From the NCBI RefSeq assembly GCF_003688895.1, contig NZ_REFV01000002.1, forward strand, positions 62,001-126,000: a stretch of DNA of 64,000 nucleotides, given 5' to 3'. Under the pieces are notes generated by a model. The model ran no database searches and was not told the origin of the DNA. It was given only the letters and a program-made list of their open reading frames with translations. This DNA comes from Dokdonia sinensis. Its GTDB lineage: Bacteria > Bacteroidota > Bacteroidia > Flavobacteriales > Flavobacteriaceae. Within the stretch, counting starts at the first letter, position 1, and every line of letters begins with the position of its first letter. The position numbers and the translations under genes are program-made. Shown here piece by piece: positions 8,519 through 17,585 of the stretch.

Positions 8519-9946
8519 TTAAGCCTCTGAAACCCTTAAGGTATTTACCATACCTTTTTCTACAATGGGCATAGCGGCGAGGTTAATGAGCATATCTCCT
8601 TTCTGAACAAAACCTTTTTCAAGGGCAATTTTATTTACATCTTCAACTGTTTCATCAGTACTGACAAATTTATCGTAAAACACGGCTTTCACACCCCATA
8701 ACAGGTTGAGTTGGGTTAGAATGCGACGGTTGCTCGTAAATACTAGAATATGCGATTTGGGCCTCCAAGCAGAAATTTGGAAAGCGGTATATCCACTATT
8801 CGTAAGTGTTGAGATTGCCTTAGCATTTATTTCATTTGCCATATGTGCTGCGTGGTAACAGATAGACTTTGTAATAAATCTCTTCGTACGTATATGTGGA
8901 GGGTCTTGAGGTACTTTAATAAGCTCGGAGTCTTCTACATTTCTACAAATAGAGGCCATTTTTTCAATTACTTGCACAGGATACTGACCTACGGATGTTT
9001 CTCCAGAAAGCATTACTGCATCTGCACCATCCATAACAGAGTTTGCAACGTCATTTACCTCTGCTCTAGTTGGGGTAAGTGAGGAAATCATCGTTTCCAT
9101 CATTTGTGTTGCAATGATTACTGGTATACGTGCTTTCTTTGCTCTAAGCACTAATTTCTTTTGTATAAGGGGCACTTCATGTGCAGGGATTTCTACACCT
9201 AGATCTCCACGAGCTACCATTAATCCGTCGCAATAGGCGACGATCTTATCGATGTTTGCAACGCCCTCTGGTTTTTCAATTTTTGCTATTATAGGAATTT
9301 TATGATCTGAATGTTCATTTATGATTGCTTGCAGTTCTTGTAAGTCTTCTGCGTGACGAACAAAGGACAGCGCAATCCAGTCTACTTTGAGACTTATTGC
9401 AAAAATCGCATCTTTAACATCTTTTTCTGTAAGCGCGGGAAGTGAGATGTTAGTGTTGGGCAGGTTTACGCCTTTTCTAGATTTAAGAGGACCTCCCTGA
9501 ATGACCTTTGCTACAACCTCGCTTTTACCGTCTGTTTTTACAACTTCAAACATTAGTTTCCCATCGTCTAGAAGAATTTTTTCTCCTTTTTTTACGTCTC
9601 TTGGGAACTGTTGGTAGTTCATATAAACACGTTCTTTTGTGCCTTCAAATTCTTCTTTTGTGGAGAATGTAATAATGTCGCCAGGATTTACGACCACCTC
9701 TTCTTTCATTCGGCCTACGCGTAGTTTGGGGCCTTGTAAGTCTCCAAGTATGGAGATGTTATGTCCGTATTCTTCTGATAGCTCGCGTATCATAGTAACA
9801 CGCTCTCTGACGTCTTCGTAATCTGCATGGGAGAAGTTTATTCTAAAAACATCTGCTCCTGCATCCATCATTGCTTTTAGAACTTCTTTTTTGCTTGTTG
9901 CTGGTCCTAAAGTTGCAACTATCTTGGTCTTTTTTCTTTGTGGCAT
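8519..9946 (-). CDS. pyk: Pyruvate kinase
   Basis: 475-residue pyruvate kinase, which converts phosphoenolpyruvate and ADP to pyruvate and ATP. The N-terminus TKIVATLGPATS, the active-site block IPIIAKIEKPEGVANID, the metal/PEP segment MVARGDLGVEIPAHEVP and ATQMMETMI are all present. Length and motifs indicate a normal bacterial enzyme. Its start codon directly follows the stop of the IPExxxVDY gene (zero spacing), so the two are co-transcribed, as in many Flavobacteriaceae. Confidence 0.97.
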   Translation of the reverse strand: MPQRKKTKIVATLGPATSKKEVLKAMMDAGADVFRINFSHADYEDVRERVTMIRELSEEYGHNISILGDLQGPKLRVGRMKEEVVVNPGDIITFSTKEEFEGTKERVYMNYQQFPRDVKKGEKILLDDGKLMFEVVKTDGKSEVVAKVIQGGPLKSRKGVNLPNTNISLPALTEKDVKDAIFAISLKVDWIALSFVRHAEDLQELQAIINEHSDHKIPIIAKIEKPEGVANIDKIVAYCDGLMVARGDLGVEIPAHEVPLIQKKLVLRAKKARIPVIIATQMMETMISSLTPTRAEVNDVANSVMDGADAVMLSGETSVGQYPVQVIEKMASICRNVEDSELIKVPQDPPHIRTKRFITKSICYHAAHMANEINAKAISTLTNSGYTAFQISAWRPKSHILVFTSNRRILTQLNLLWGVKAVFYDKFVSTDETVEDVNKIALEKGFVQKGDMLINLAAMPIVEKGMVNTLRVSEA

Positions 9947-10432
9947 TTACTCTATGATTAAGTTTTCTTTGGCTTTTAATGTTGTTACTTCAACATTATA
10001 GGCGGTTACAATTTGCGTAATTTGGTTTAGGGTTGTGATTGTTTTTGCTTTCGCGAAAGCGCTACCATCATCTACAATACGAAGCATAAAATCTACCTTG
10101 GGCAGTTCTTGCATAAATACATAGCGTTTAGTCCCGTTATTCTCAAAGCCAAACAATCCATCTTTTTCCTCTCGAGCTACTGATATCCGCACTCTATTCT
10201 GAAGAAGTTGATAAGTTAGATATCGATAATCATCCTCGTATTGAAAAAGTGGAAATCCCGCTTCCAGCCCAGCAAAGTTTAAAAGAACATCCTTTCTTCT
10301 TCTTTCAAGCTTTATTTTGAGGTGTTTATTGAGTAGGAAAGCAAGGTAGTACGGCTCCAGTGAGCAATGAATGGCAATGAGTGTAAAATCATAGCTTATA
10401 TCATTCTCTAAAACAAGCTTATATGTTCCCAT
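9947..10432 (-). CDS. IPExxxVDY family protein
   Basis: 161 residues. The position (between rnc and pyk) and the motif near residue 110 (QELPKVDFML, a variant of IPExxxVDY) identify this Bacteroidetes-restricted family of unknown function. It is cytoplasmic by appearance, with no signal peptide. The gene abuts pyk. A palindrome copy near the 3' end encodes AFAKA (SAFAKAKTITT), just after the motif. No function can be assigned. Confidence 0.8.
   Translation of the reverse strand: MGTYKLVLENDISYDFTLIAIHCSLEPYYLAFLLNKHLKIKLERRRKDVLLNFAGLEAGFPLFQYEDDYRYLTYQLLQNRVRISVAREEKDGLFGFENNGTKRYVFMQELPKVDFMLRIVDDGSAFAKAKTITTLNQITQIVTAYNVEVTTLKAKENLIIE
10047..10060. repeat. Iterated palindrome in IPExxxVDY gene
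   Basis: Exact 14-mer GCTTTCGCGAAAGC in the AFAKA frame. Confidence 0.97.
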
Positions 10433-10538
10433 ACCTTTTTTAAACCAATTTTAAAGATACGCAATATGGCTAAAAGGCTATATGAATACAAGAATAAAAG
10501 AACGAAATCGTTTGCGCCAAATTACCTATAGAGCGCTG

Positions 10539-12185
10539 CTATAAGGGAAGTAAGAAGCTAACAATCGTCCCTTTTTCAAACGCACTTTCTATGGCTAGCT
10601 TTCCTTTATGCGCTTCGATAAATTGATTACATAGAATGAGCCCTAGTCCCGACCCTTTTTCATTATTAGTTCCCACCTGACGTGTCAAGGTGGTTATGTC
10701 TAGGAGATTGTCTTTAAAATCATCAGGTATCCCAATCCCATTATCTTCTATACTGAAGGATACGTTATTTTCAACTTTATTGATTTCAATAACGATGATA
10801 CCATTTAATCTAGAAAATTTGATTGCGTTCGAAAGTAGATTCCTTATTACTGTAGCAATCATATTTTTATCTGCGGTTACTTTGCCGCTGTAACTAGATT
10901 CTAGTCTTACTTGCAATCCTTTTTTTTCTAAGAGCTGACTCTGTACTTTTATTTGATCTTTGGTTATACTCATAAGATCTAAGGTTTCTGGATTAAAAGC
11001 AATTTGACCTGTTTGTATTTTAGACCATTTGAGAAGGTTATCTAGAAGGGTAATGCTATTTCTACTAGAATCTTCTAATTGCCCAAAAATATTATTGGTT
11101 TGACTGTTTTCGTAAGTTCCTCCTTTAAGTACATCTAAATAATTAATAACAGATGAGAGTGGACTCCTTAAATCGTGGGCTATAATTGAGAAAAATTTAT
11201 TTTTTGTAGCAACAAGTTCAGAGAGTTGTTCCTTTTGAGCAGCGATTGTGGCGTTTTTTTTCTTGTAAACATACAGTTGACTTATAATAAATAGCATAAA
11301 CCCGAGAATGAGGAGGTACCATAATGCTGAGGAAATAATTAAACTCGTGCTAAATTTGTATGGGCTTTTATAAGCTGTTCCTACGGTAAAACTCTTGTTA
11401 TAAAACGGAATTGTGGTGTATACATATTGATTTTCAGCAATGTCAAAATTTTTAAAATACTCTGGATCAGAGTCGTCAGACGTTAATTTCTGGTAGTTAT
11501 ATGACCTCGTCCTGTCAAAATAATTTCCGTTCGTACTCTGAAAACTGAATACAAACTGTGACTTGTCTACGTGATCATATACTCTGTTAATAATAGGGGC
11601 AAACTCTGCAACGCTTGTCAAGTATCCCCTAGAAACCCCAGTACTATCCAAAATCCCAAAACCTAACGGAAATCCCACTCGCCCTTCTATCAGATTTGTA
11701 GGGTCTGAGGCATAAAAGGAATCCTTTAGCATAAGCGTATCCATACGGCGTATACCCGATTCTCCTATTATATCTTTTATAGATGTTCCCTCAAGATGCA
11801 ATGGTCCTGCTGGTTGCATTGTAAAATCAAATTGAAATATATGATTTGTGTCTATGTAAGAAACGCTAAAAGGGGGCTCTGCCTTGACATCAGAAATTTG
11901 AGTTTTAAGAAAGTACTGAATGTCTTCTTTTCTAGGAATATCGTTCCTGTAAGAAATAAAGGTCTTTACTCCAGATATCAATGTGGCATAACTTACTAGA
12001 GCTTCCTGTAGCTCTGTAGCAGCAGTTTTATTTGCTTGTTTGAGTCTGAGTTTTCGTGTGGCCTGTTCTTCTTCAATAATCCTTGAGGTACTCCAAACTA
12101 CAGCAATTGCAGTAATAATGGCAATTATAGCAAACAGGAAATAATAATTTTTCGAAAATCGAAGTGACATAGCAAACCCCTTCAA
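10539..12185 (-). CDS. Membrane sensor histidine kinase with CHASE-like periplasmic domain
   Basis: 548 residues. TM1 is about 13-32; a periplasmic domain of about 245 residues resembling CHASE follows (LISGVKTFISYRNDI; SVSYIDTNHIFQFDF); TM2 is about 281-303; a short coiled coil leads to HisKA with His337 in FFSIIAHDLRSPL. The ATPase domain shows N (NLLSNAIKFSR), G1 (IEDNGIGIP) and G2 (GSGLGLILCNQF) boxes. No receiver domain is attached and no response regulator gene is adjacent, so the partner is unknown. The gene interrupts the usual rnc to IPExxxVDY neighbourhood. An alternative ATG is at 12170. Confidence 0.9.
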   Translation of the reverse strand: MKGFAMSLRFSKNYYFLFAIIAIITAIAVVWSTSRIIEEEQATRKLRLKQANKTAATELQEALVSYATLISGVKTFISYRNDIPRKEDIQYFLKTQISDVKAEPPFSVSYIDTNHIFQFDFTMQPAGPLHLEGTSIKDIIGESGIRRMDTLMLKDSFYASDPTNLIEGRVGFPLGFGILDSTGVSRGYLTSVAEFAPIINRVYDHVDKSQFVFSFQSTNGNYFDRTRSYNYQKLTSDDSDPEYFKNFDIAENQYVYTTIPFYNKSFTVGTAYKSPYKFSTSLIISSALWYLLILGFMLFIISQLYVYKKKNATIAAQKEQLSELVATKNKFFSIIAHDLRSPLSSVINYLDVLKGGTYENSQTNNIFGQLEDSSRNSITLLDNLLKWSKIQTGQIAFNPETLDLMSITKDQIKVQSQLLEKKGLQVRLESSYSGKVTADKNMIATVIRNLLSNAIKFSRLNGIIVIEINKVENNVSFSIEDNGIGIPDDFKDNLLDITTLTRQVGTNNEKGSGLGLILCNQFIEAHKGKLAIESAFEKGTIVSFLLPL

Positions 12186-12265
12186 AAGGTAGTTGATTAT
12201 TAAACAAATATTTAGGAGGGGTAAAAGAGTATGCTAAAGTAGTAAATTAACGGATAAATTAAACA

Positions 12266-13003
12266 CTATTTAGCTTCAATTTCTCGTTGAAAGGCATAAA
12301 AAGCTCGTTTAGAAGCAATTTCTTCAGCTTTTTTCTTTGATGTCGCACGCGCCTTTGCACTTACTTCTCCATCAATTAAAAGCTTGACTCCGAAATGTTT
12401 AACTAGGTCTTGTCCTGTATCTTCAAAAGTGTCAAATTTGAAAGTCTTCTTTTCTTTCTGACACCACTCTATTAAAACACTTTTATAACTTATAATGCGA
12501 CCCTCAAGTTTTTCAATATCTACATAGGGTTCTATAACACGTTTTTGGATGAATTTCTCACAGTAACTATAACCCCTGTCCAAGTAGATAGCCCCTACTA
12601 AGGCTTCAAAAAGATTACCGTGAATGTTTGCGCCAAAATTTTCAATAGGAATGTTGGCCTTTACATAACGTATAAGGTTAAGGTCCTTTCCAAGTTCGTT
12701 TAGGTGCTTTCTGCTCACGACCTTTGAGCGCATTTTTGTGAGATAGCCTTCGTTTCCGCCTTGCACTTCATCAAATAGATGTGCTGCGATTACAGATCCT
12801 AACATAGCATCACCTAAAAATTCGAGTCGCTCATAATTAAGGGGGTTCCCATCTTCTTTTTTAAGCCCTAAGGAACGATGTGTAAACGCCTTTTCATAAT
12901 GAGATAATTCCTTAGGCTTAAATCCCAAAATGGAGTGCATACGCATAAAAAAACTCCCGTCCTTTTCAGCACGAGAGTTGAATATTTTTTTAAAAGCGCT
13001 CAT
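12266..13003 (-). CDS. rnc: Ribonuclease III
   Basis: 245-residue RNase III, which cleaves double-stranded RNA in rRNA and mRNA processing. The catalytic signature ERLEFLGDAMLG and downstream NLFEALVGAIYLDRG (second acidic residue) are intact. The C-terminal double-stranded RNA-binding domain ends in KKKAEEIASKRAFYAF. It lies six bases after fabF in the acpP-fabF-rnc operon. An approximately 30-residue N-terminal extension before the nuclease domain is typical for Bacteroidetes. Confidence 0.97.
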   Translation of the reverse strand: MSAFKKIFNSRAEKDGSFFMRMHSILGFKPKELSHYEKAFTHRSLGLKKEDGNPLNYERLEFLGDAMLGSVIAAHLFDEVQGGNEGYLTKMRSKVVSRKHLNELGKDLNLIRYVKANIPIENFGANIHGNLFEALVGAIYLDRGYSYCEKFIQKRVIEPYVDIEKLEGRIISYKSVLIEWCQKEKKTFKFDTFEDTGQDLVKHFGVKLLIDGEVSAKARATSKKKAEEIASKRAFYAFQREIEAK

Positions 13004-13009
13004 TACAAA

Positions 13010-14263
13010 TTAAGCATCTAATTTTTTAAATAGCACGCAAGCGTTATGACCTCCAAAACCAAAGGTATTGCTCATTGCTACATTTACTTCTTTCTTCTGT
13101 GCCTTGTTGAGCGTAAGATTAAAAGAAGGATCTATATTCTCATCTACAGTCGTGTGATTTATTGTGGGAGGGACAAGGCTGTGTTGCATTGCCAGTATTG
13201 CGGCAATAGACTCTATTGCCCCAGCGGCACCTAGCAAGTGGCCTGTCATTGATTTAGTAGAATTGATATTTATATGTGCTGCGTGTTCTCCAAATACTTT
13301 AGAAATCGCTTTAAGCTCTGCAACATCTCCTAACGGGGTCGAGGTGCCATGTGTGTTAATATGGTCTACATCTTCAGGCTTTAAGCCCGCATCATTTAAA
13401 CAATTGAGCATTACACGTTCTACACCTATTCCTTCAGGATGGGGGGCGGTCATATGATACGCATCACTAGACATTCCTCCTCCTACAACCTCAGCATAGA
13501 TTTTTGCACCACGTGCTTTTGCGTGCTCATATTCCTCAAGAATAAGTGCTCCAGATCCCTCACCTAGAACAAATCCATCACGAGTCGCATCAAAGGGTCT
13601 AGAAGCCGTGTCTGCATCTTCATTTCTTGTAGATAATGCATGCATTGCGTTAAAACCACCCATTCCAGCTGGTGTTACCGCCGCTTCACTTCCTCCAGTT
13701 ACAATAATATCACAATGTCCTAGCCTAATGTAGTTAAGCGCATCAATCATTGCATTTGCGCTAGACGCACAAGCAGAAACCGTGGTATAGTTGGGTCCCA
13801 TAAATCCGTGTTTGATCGAGATATTACCTGGGGCAATATCTGCAATCATTTTTGGGATAAAGAAGGGATTAAATCTTGGTGTGCCGTCTCCAGCACCAAA
13901 GTTGAGAACCTCGTTTTGAAAAGTTTCTAGACCACCTATTCCGGCACCCCAAATCACTCCTACTCTAAACTTGTCAACCTTATCAAGATCAATACCCGCA
14001 TCATTGATAGCCTCATCTGAGGCTACCAATGCATATTGGGCAAATTTATCGAGCTTTCGAGCTTCCTTACGATCAAAGAACTCGAGAGCGTCAAAGTTTT
14101 TAAGCTCACAAGCAAATTTTGTTTTAAACTTTTCCGTATCAAAATATGTGATAGGTGCGCACCCACTTTTACCTGTAGAAAGTCCTTCCCAGTATTCCTG
14201 GATATTATTTCCTATTGGGGTAAGTGCACCAAGTCCGGTAACTACTACTCGCTTAAGCTCCAT
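13010..14263 (-). CDS. fabF: 3-oxoacyl-[ACP] synthase II (KAS II)
   Basis: Chain-elongating beta-ketoacyl-ACP synthase of fatty acid synthesis. The nucleophile cysteine is in VSACASSANAM and the two catalytic histidines in NTHGTSTPLGD and STKSMTGHLLGAAG. The ATG at 14263 (MELKRVVVTGLG) is preferred because homologues begin there; an ATG nine bases upstream (14272) is also possible. It follows acpP by about 10 bases and precedes rnc by six, forming an operon. Confidence 0.97.
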   Translation of the reverse strand: MELKRVVVTGLGALTPIGNNIQEYWEGLSTGKSGCAPITYFDTEKFKTKFACELKNFDALEFFDRKEARKLDKFAQYALVASDEAINDAGIDLDKVDKFRVGVIWGAGIGGLETFQNEVLNFGAGDGTPRFNPFFIPKMIADIAPGNISIKHGFMGPNYTTVSACASSANAMIDALNYIRLGHCDIIVTGGSEAAVTPAGMGGFNAMHALSTRNEDADTASRPFDATRDGFVLGEGSGALILEEYEHAKARGAKIYAEVVGGGMSSDAYHMTAPHPEGIGVERVMLNCLNDAGLKPEDVDHINTHGTSTPLGDVAELKAISKVFGEHAAHININSTKSMTGHLLGAAGAIESIAAILAMQHSLVPPTINHTTVDENIDPSFNLTLNKAQKKEVNVAMSNTFGFGGHNACVLFKKLDA

Positions 14264-14273
14264 AGTACGCAAT

Positions 14274-14510
14274 TTATTTCTTTGCGTCCTCTATATATGA
14301 AACTGCTTGACCTACAGTAGCAATGTTCTCTGCCTGGTCATCTGGAATCTGAATATCAAATTCTTTTTCGAATTCCATTATAAGTTCCACTGTGTCTAGT
14401 GAGTCAGCGCCTAGGTCGTTTGTGAAGCTAGCTTCTGTTACAACTTCGTTTTCGTCTACTCCTAATTTGTCTACGATAATCGCTTTTACTCTTGATGCAA
14501 TGTCTGACAT
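14274..14510 (-). CDS. acpP: Acyl carrier protein
   Basis: 78-residue acidic acyl carrier protein. Ser37 in [10 protein letters not shown] is the 4'-phosphopantetheine attachment site. It carries growing acyl chains for FabF, whose gene follows within about 10 bases. Size and motif are canonical, and it is the first gene of the acpP-fabF-rnc operon with a good promoter upstream. Confidence 0.98.
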   Translation of the reverse strand: MSDIASRVKAIIVDKLGVDENEVVTEASFTNDLGADSLDTVELIMEFEKEFDIQIPDDQAENIATVGQAVSYIEDAKK

Positions 14511-14540
14511 AATCTTTAAATTTAATTTTTAATTAAGTCG

Positions 14541-14569
14541 CAAAAATAGCAAACTTTACGGTTATACAA
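14541..14569 (-). promoter_or_regulatory. Predicted promoter of acpP operon
   Basis: On the minus strand, TTG (14569-14567) is followed 18 bases later by TATTTTTG (14548-14541), matching the Bacteroidetes -33/-7 pattern. It is about 30 bases upstream of the acpP start. Confidence 0.65.
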
Positions 14570-14685
14570 TTCTTTGCGCTTAAAATGTGAAGGTAATTTA
14601 CGTATTTCTGTAATAAGTAAAGGTAAGATTACCTTCAAAATGTTAATAATAATCCTTTGTTTTGCACTCACAACAGCACTTCAAG

Positions 14686-15276
14686 ATGAAACGTATTGTA
14701 ATTTTTGCCTCGGGTAACGGTACAAACGCCCAGCGTATTGTAGAGTATTTTAAGGACCGTACGGATGCCCGAGTCGTGCAGTTGCTCAGTAACAACCCCC
14801 GTGCCAAAGTGCTAGAACGCGCTCGAGGCCTCGACATCAGTGCCTTAAGCTTTAACCGTCAGGCCTTCTATAAGACAGACGATGTGCTCAACCTGCTCAA
14901 AACGACTGCTCCAGATGTGATTGTACTGGCTGGATTTCTTTGGCTCTTCCCAGAGAAAATCATTCATGCGTTTCCTAATAAGGTTATCAATATTCACCCG
15001 GCCTTACTTCCAGATTTTGGAGGTAAGGGAATGTACGGGATGAATGTTCACGAGGCTGTTTCCGCTTTCGCGAAAGCGCACTCAGAACAAAAACACTACA
15101 CAGGAATCACCATACACAAAGTAACGCCAGAGTATGACAAAGGCGAATACCTTTTCCAAGCCAAAGTAGAGGTGACTCAAAATGACACGCCCGAAACTAT
15201 TGCCGAAAAAGTGCATCAATTAGAATATGCGCATTTTCCAGAAGTGATAGCATCATTTTTGAAAAAAAATAATTAA
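14686..15276 (+). CDS. purN: Phosphoribosylglycinamide formyltransferase
   Basis: About 196 residues. Transfers a formyl group from 10-formyl-THF to GAR in purine synthesis. The N-terminal FASGNGTNAQRIVEYF phosphate loop, catalytic Asn/His in INIHPALLPDFGG and Asp in EYDKGEYLF are present. The ATG at 14686 (MKRIVIFASGNG) fits homologues; an ATG at 14662 only adds eight non-conserved residues. A palindrome copy encodes AFAKA in the loop between the GGKGMYG motif and TGITIHKV. It is divergent from acpP, as usual in Flavobacteriaceae. Confidence 0.96.
   Translation: MKRIVIFASGNGTNAQRIVEYFKDRTDARVVQLLSNNPRAKVLERARGLDISALSFNRQAFYKTDDVLNLLKTTAPDVIVLAGFLWLFPEKIIHAFPNKVINIHPALLPDFGGKGMYGMNVHEAVSAFAKAHSEQKHYTGITIHKVTPEYDKGEYLFQAKVEVTQNDTPETIAEKVHQLEYAHFPEVIASFLKKNN
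15063..15078. repeat. Iterated palindrome in purN
   Basis: CGCTTTCGCGAAAGCG in the AFAKA frame (VSAFAKAHSEQ), in a surface loop. Confidence 0.97.
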
Positions 15277-15323
15277 CGCCATAATGTCTAAACTTTTAGG
15301 CATCTAAAAATGGGTGGATGAGA

Positions 15324-15341
15324 TTTCCGCCTTCGCGGAAA
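15324..15341 (+). repeat. Short hairpin repeat in the leader of the RNase H gene
   Basis: TTTCCGC-CTTC-GCGGAAA, a 7-bp stem and 4-base loop, ending 10 bases before the RNase H ATG. A near copy with the same loop sits in front of dut at 24082-24098. It belongs to the family of short dispersed hairpins common in flavobacterial genomes. Confidence 0.8.
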
Positions 15342-15351
15342 TGACAAATTA

Positions 15352-15990
15352 ATGAGTAAGAAAAAAGAAAAATTCTACGTGGTCTGGGAAGGTAAAAAGC
15401 CGGGCATCTATCTCTCGTGGAAGGATTGCAAGGCAATGATAGACGGCTATGCTGGGGCAAAGTATAAGAGCTTTGAAACCTTTGCCAAAGCAAAAACGGC
15501 TTATAACGGAGACTATAACGACTTTAAAGGAACTTCAAAAAAGAAACGCGTTCTAACAGCTGATGAAAAAGCAAAATACGGAGAACCTAATCTCTACTCC
15601 ATTGCTGTAGATGCCGCAAGTTCTGGAAATCCCGGTATTATGGAATACCGTGGGGTAGACACGCAAACGGTCAAGCAACTTTTTCACCAAGGGCCTTTTA
15701 AGCAAGGGACCAATAATATAGGAGAGTTTCTCGCTCTCGTACACGGCCTGGCTTATCTTAAAAAAATAGGAAGCGACCGAATAATATACTCCGACTCACG
15801 AATTGCCATAGGCTGGGTGAAAAAGAAAAAGTGCAATACAAAACTTCAAGAAAATACCCGAAATAAAGACGTAATCGACCTCGTGAGGCGGGCAGAGCAA
15901 TGGCTTAAATCTAATACCTACACAACTACTATCGTCAAGTGGGAAACCAAAGCCTGGGGAGAAATTCCAGCAGATTTTGGGAGGAAGTAA
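15352..15990 (+). CDS. Ribonuclease H with N-terminal viroplasmin domain
   Basis: 212 residues. An N-terminal caulimovirus viroplasmin-type domain (about 1-50: FYVVWEGKKPGIYLSWKDCKAMIDGYAGAKYKSF) binds RNA-DNA hybrids. The RNase HI fold follows, with catalytic acids in IAVDAASSGNPG, NNIGEFLALV and IIYSDSRIAIGW and a final Asp in EIPADFGRK. It degrades RNA in hybrids, for example R-loops and primers. Probably co-transcribed with purN, separated by about 75 bases holding a hairpin repeat. Confidence 0.93.
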   Translation: MSKKKEKFYVVWEGKKPGIYLSWKDCKAMIDGYAGAKYKSFETFAKAKTAYNGDYNDFKGTSKKKRVLTADEKAKYGEPNLYSIAVDAASSGNPGIMEYRGVDTQTVKQLFHQGPFKQGTNNIGEFLALVHGLAYLKKIGSDRIIYSDSRIAIGWVKKKKCNTKLQENTRNKDVIDLVRRAEQWLKSNTYTTTIVKWETKAWGEIPADFGRK

Positions 15991-16614
15991 TTACGGGTTA
16001 TCCTGTCGCCATTTTACGAGCAACACTACAGAAAGATTTTCAATAATAGTTCCTGTACCATCTACTTCCATTCTAAACCAGTCTCCGGCATCAAAGTCTA
16101 AGTTATAGGTGTTGTTCTTATAGTTACCCACATTATCAAGCTTAAATACACCACTTTTTGTAATGTCTGCCGTATTTCTAGGAACTTGAACATTATTTTT
16201 AAATAATTTTATATCTACATTACTATCATCTCTTGTTGCTCGCATACTCAGACCTACTATAGTACCATCAAAAGGCATTAATGGCCCACTAGTCTGAACG
16301 TCACCACCACCATACTCTAAAGAGCTGTCATCAGATGAAATCCCCAACCTCCCAAACTCAATTGTTGTATATTCTATACTTAGCCACTTATCGCGATTTG
16401 CATCAAACATATAGAGTTTATCTCCTATGACTGCCATTTGTCCAGTATCTACACCTTTGGGATTTTCTTGCGGATTTAATCGTAAACCAGGAAGATCAGA
16501 CGCTGTAGTCTTAATTTCTAACGCAGCCGTGGGATTACGCTCTCCAAACCCAATTTGCGCATTGCTACAAAAGCTTATAAATATTAAATTAATAAGAAGT
16601 ATGAATTTTTTCAT
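15991..16614 (-). CDS. Secreted protein, downstream member of a tandem paralogue pair
   Basis: 207 residues with a signal peptide (LLINLIFISFCSNAQ). The mature N-terminus IGFGERNPTAALEIKTT...LPGLRLNPQ resembles the opening repeat of Bacteroidetes surface or tail-fibre-like proteins (VGIGTxTPxAxLEI). The C-terminal half is a beta-rich globular domain ending KWRQ. It shares length, N-terminus and end (DFDAGDW.R...VVLLVKWR) with the gene at 16648-17271, so the two arose by tandem duplication. Function unknown; probably extracellular. Confidence 0.75.
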   Translation of the reverse strand: MKKFILLINLIFISFCSNAQIGFGERNPTAALEIKTTASDLPGLRLNPQENPKGVDTGQMAVIGDKLYMFDANRDKWLSIEYTTIEFGRLGISSDDSSLEYGGGDVQTSGPLMPFDGTIVGLSMRATRDDSNVDIKLFKNNVQVPRNTADITKSGVFKLDNVGNYKNNTYNLDFDAGDWFRMEVDGTGTIIENLSVVLLVKWRQDNP

Positions 16615-16647
16615 TTAGAACAATTTATGATGAAGATGTAAAGAATT

Positions 16648-17271
16648 TTATTTGCGCCATTTTACCCAAATGACAGCTGTAGGATCATTCACATTATTTC
16701 CTCCACCATTGCCCACGTGTACTCTTATATAATCTCCCGCTTCAAAGTCTAGATTAAAATCAGTTTTCTTAAGAGATCCGCCCACAAGATTTAGGCTTGT
16801 AGATGATTGTTCTACTCCTGCGCTGTTGTGAATGGTAATTCTAATTTCCTTAGTAGCGTTCCCGCCAGAAGAGTTTAACGAGGCATAAACGATTGTCCCT
16901 TTTCTAGGCATCTTAGGGCCGCTGGACGTGATGTCTCCGGCGTACTCCAGAGTAGAATTATTCTGCCCGCCCTCACGACCAAAGTTAAAAGAACTTGATC
17001 CTATTGTGAGCCACTTGCCTTGACCTGTATTATCTGTACGTGTTGTATCAAACATAAAGAGCTCAGGGCCATAATCAGGAGTGTTGATCACAGAAATTTG
17101 ACCCATAGCCGTGCCGTCTGGAGCTGTTTGGGGATTAAGCTCTAATGCGGGAAGCTGGTCTGTGGGTGATTTTATCTCTAATTCTGCGTTAGGAGTAGAA
17201 GTTCCTATACCGACTTGTCCCCATAAGGTATAAGAAAATAGGAGCACGAATGCTAGTGGTTGTAATTTCAT
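16648..17271 (-). CDS. Secreted protein, upstream member of a tandem paralogue pair
   Basis: 207 residues, same length as its neighbour. Signal peptide LAFVLLFSYTLWGQ, then VGIGTSTPNAELEIKSPTDQLPALELNPQTAPDG. Conserved stretches with the paralogue include TLEYAGD/SLEYGGG, TSGPxMP..GTIV, NLDFEAGD and VKWR. The globular part is glycine and asparagine rich. It is the first gene of a two-gene minus-strand unit with a plausible -7 box (CAAAGATA on the plus strand, 17293-17300). No function is assigned. Confidence 0.75.
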   Translation of the reverse strand: MKLQPLAFVLLFSYTLWGQVGIGTSTPNAELEIKSPTDQLPALELNPQTAPDGTAMGQISVINTPDYGPELFMFDTTRTDNTGQGKWLTIGSSSFNFGREGGQNNSTLEYAGDITSSGPKMPRKGTIVYASLNSSGGNATKEIRITIHNSAGVEQSSTSLNLVGGSLKKTDFNLDFEAGDYIRVHVGNGGGNNVNDPTAVIWVKWRK

Positions 17272-17438
17272 AATTCAATAGATTTGGGATGTCAAAGATA
17301 TAATTTATTTTCAATTTTAGCCGTAACTTGTTGAAAATGTGCATATTGTGTTTTATGGCGATAATTTTTTGCACTTCGTCGATATTTTCAGCACGACTGG
17401 ATGATAAATACGACAATTTCTTAGCATTGGTTTCCGTG

Positions 17439-17454
17439 CGCTTTCGCGAAAGCG
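17439..17454. repeat. Iterated palindrome, intergenic
   Basis: Exact CGCTTTCGCGAAAGCG, 91 bases upstream of the -33 element of the PfkB gene. Confidence 0.97.
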
Positions 17455-17544
17455 AACTATTAAAGAGGCATCTCTTTAGATTTTAAGTAATACTCTCGTG
17501 CCTGTATTTTTACATTGACTAATTTCAGTCTCATTAGGCTAGTA

Positions 17545-17572
17545 TTGTCAAGCATTCAAAATCGTATATTTG
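17545..17572 (+). promoter_or_regulatory. Predicted promoter of PfkB kinase gene
   Basis: TTG at 17545-17547, 17-base spacer, TATATTTG at 17565-17572, 13 bases before the ATG. A textbook Bacteroidetes promoter layout. Confidence 0.7.
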
Positions 17573-17585
17573 CAAAAAAAATTAA

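Larger units (their letters stand above)
17272..17585. other. Divergent intergenic region
   Basis: 314 bases between the tandem secreted genes (-) and the PfkB kinase (+). It holds a minus-strand -7 box (17293-17300), one palindrome copy (17439-17454) and the plus-strand promoter at 17545-17572. No coding sequence is supported. Confidence 0.7.

Noticed and set aside
13046-13457. Plus-strand frames inside fabF
   Set aside because: Shadows of the highly conserved fabF frame on the opposite strand.
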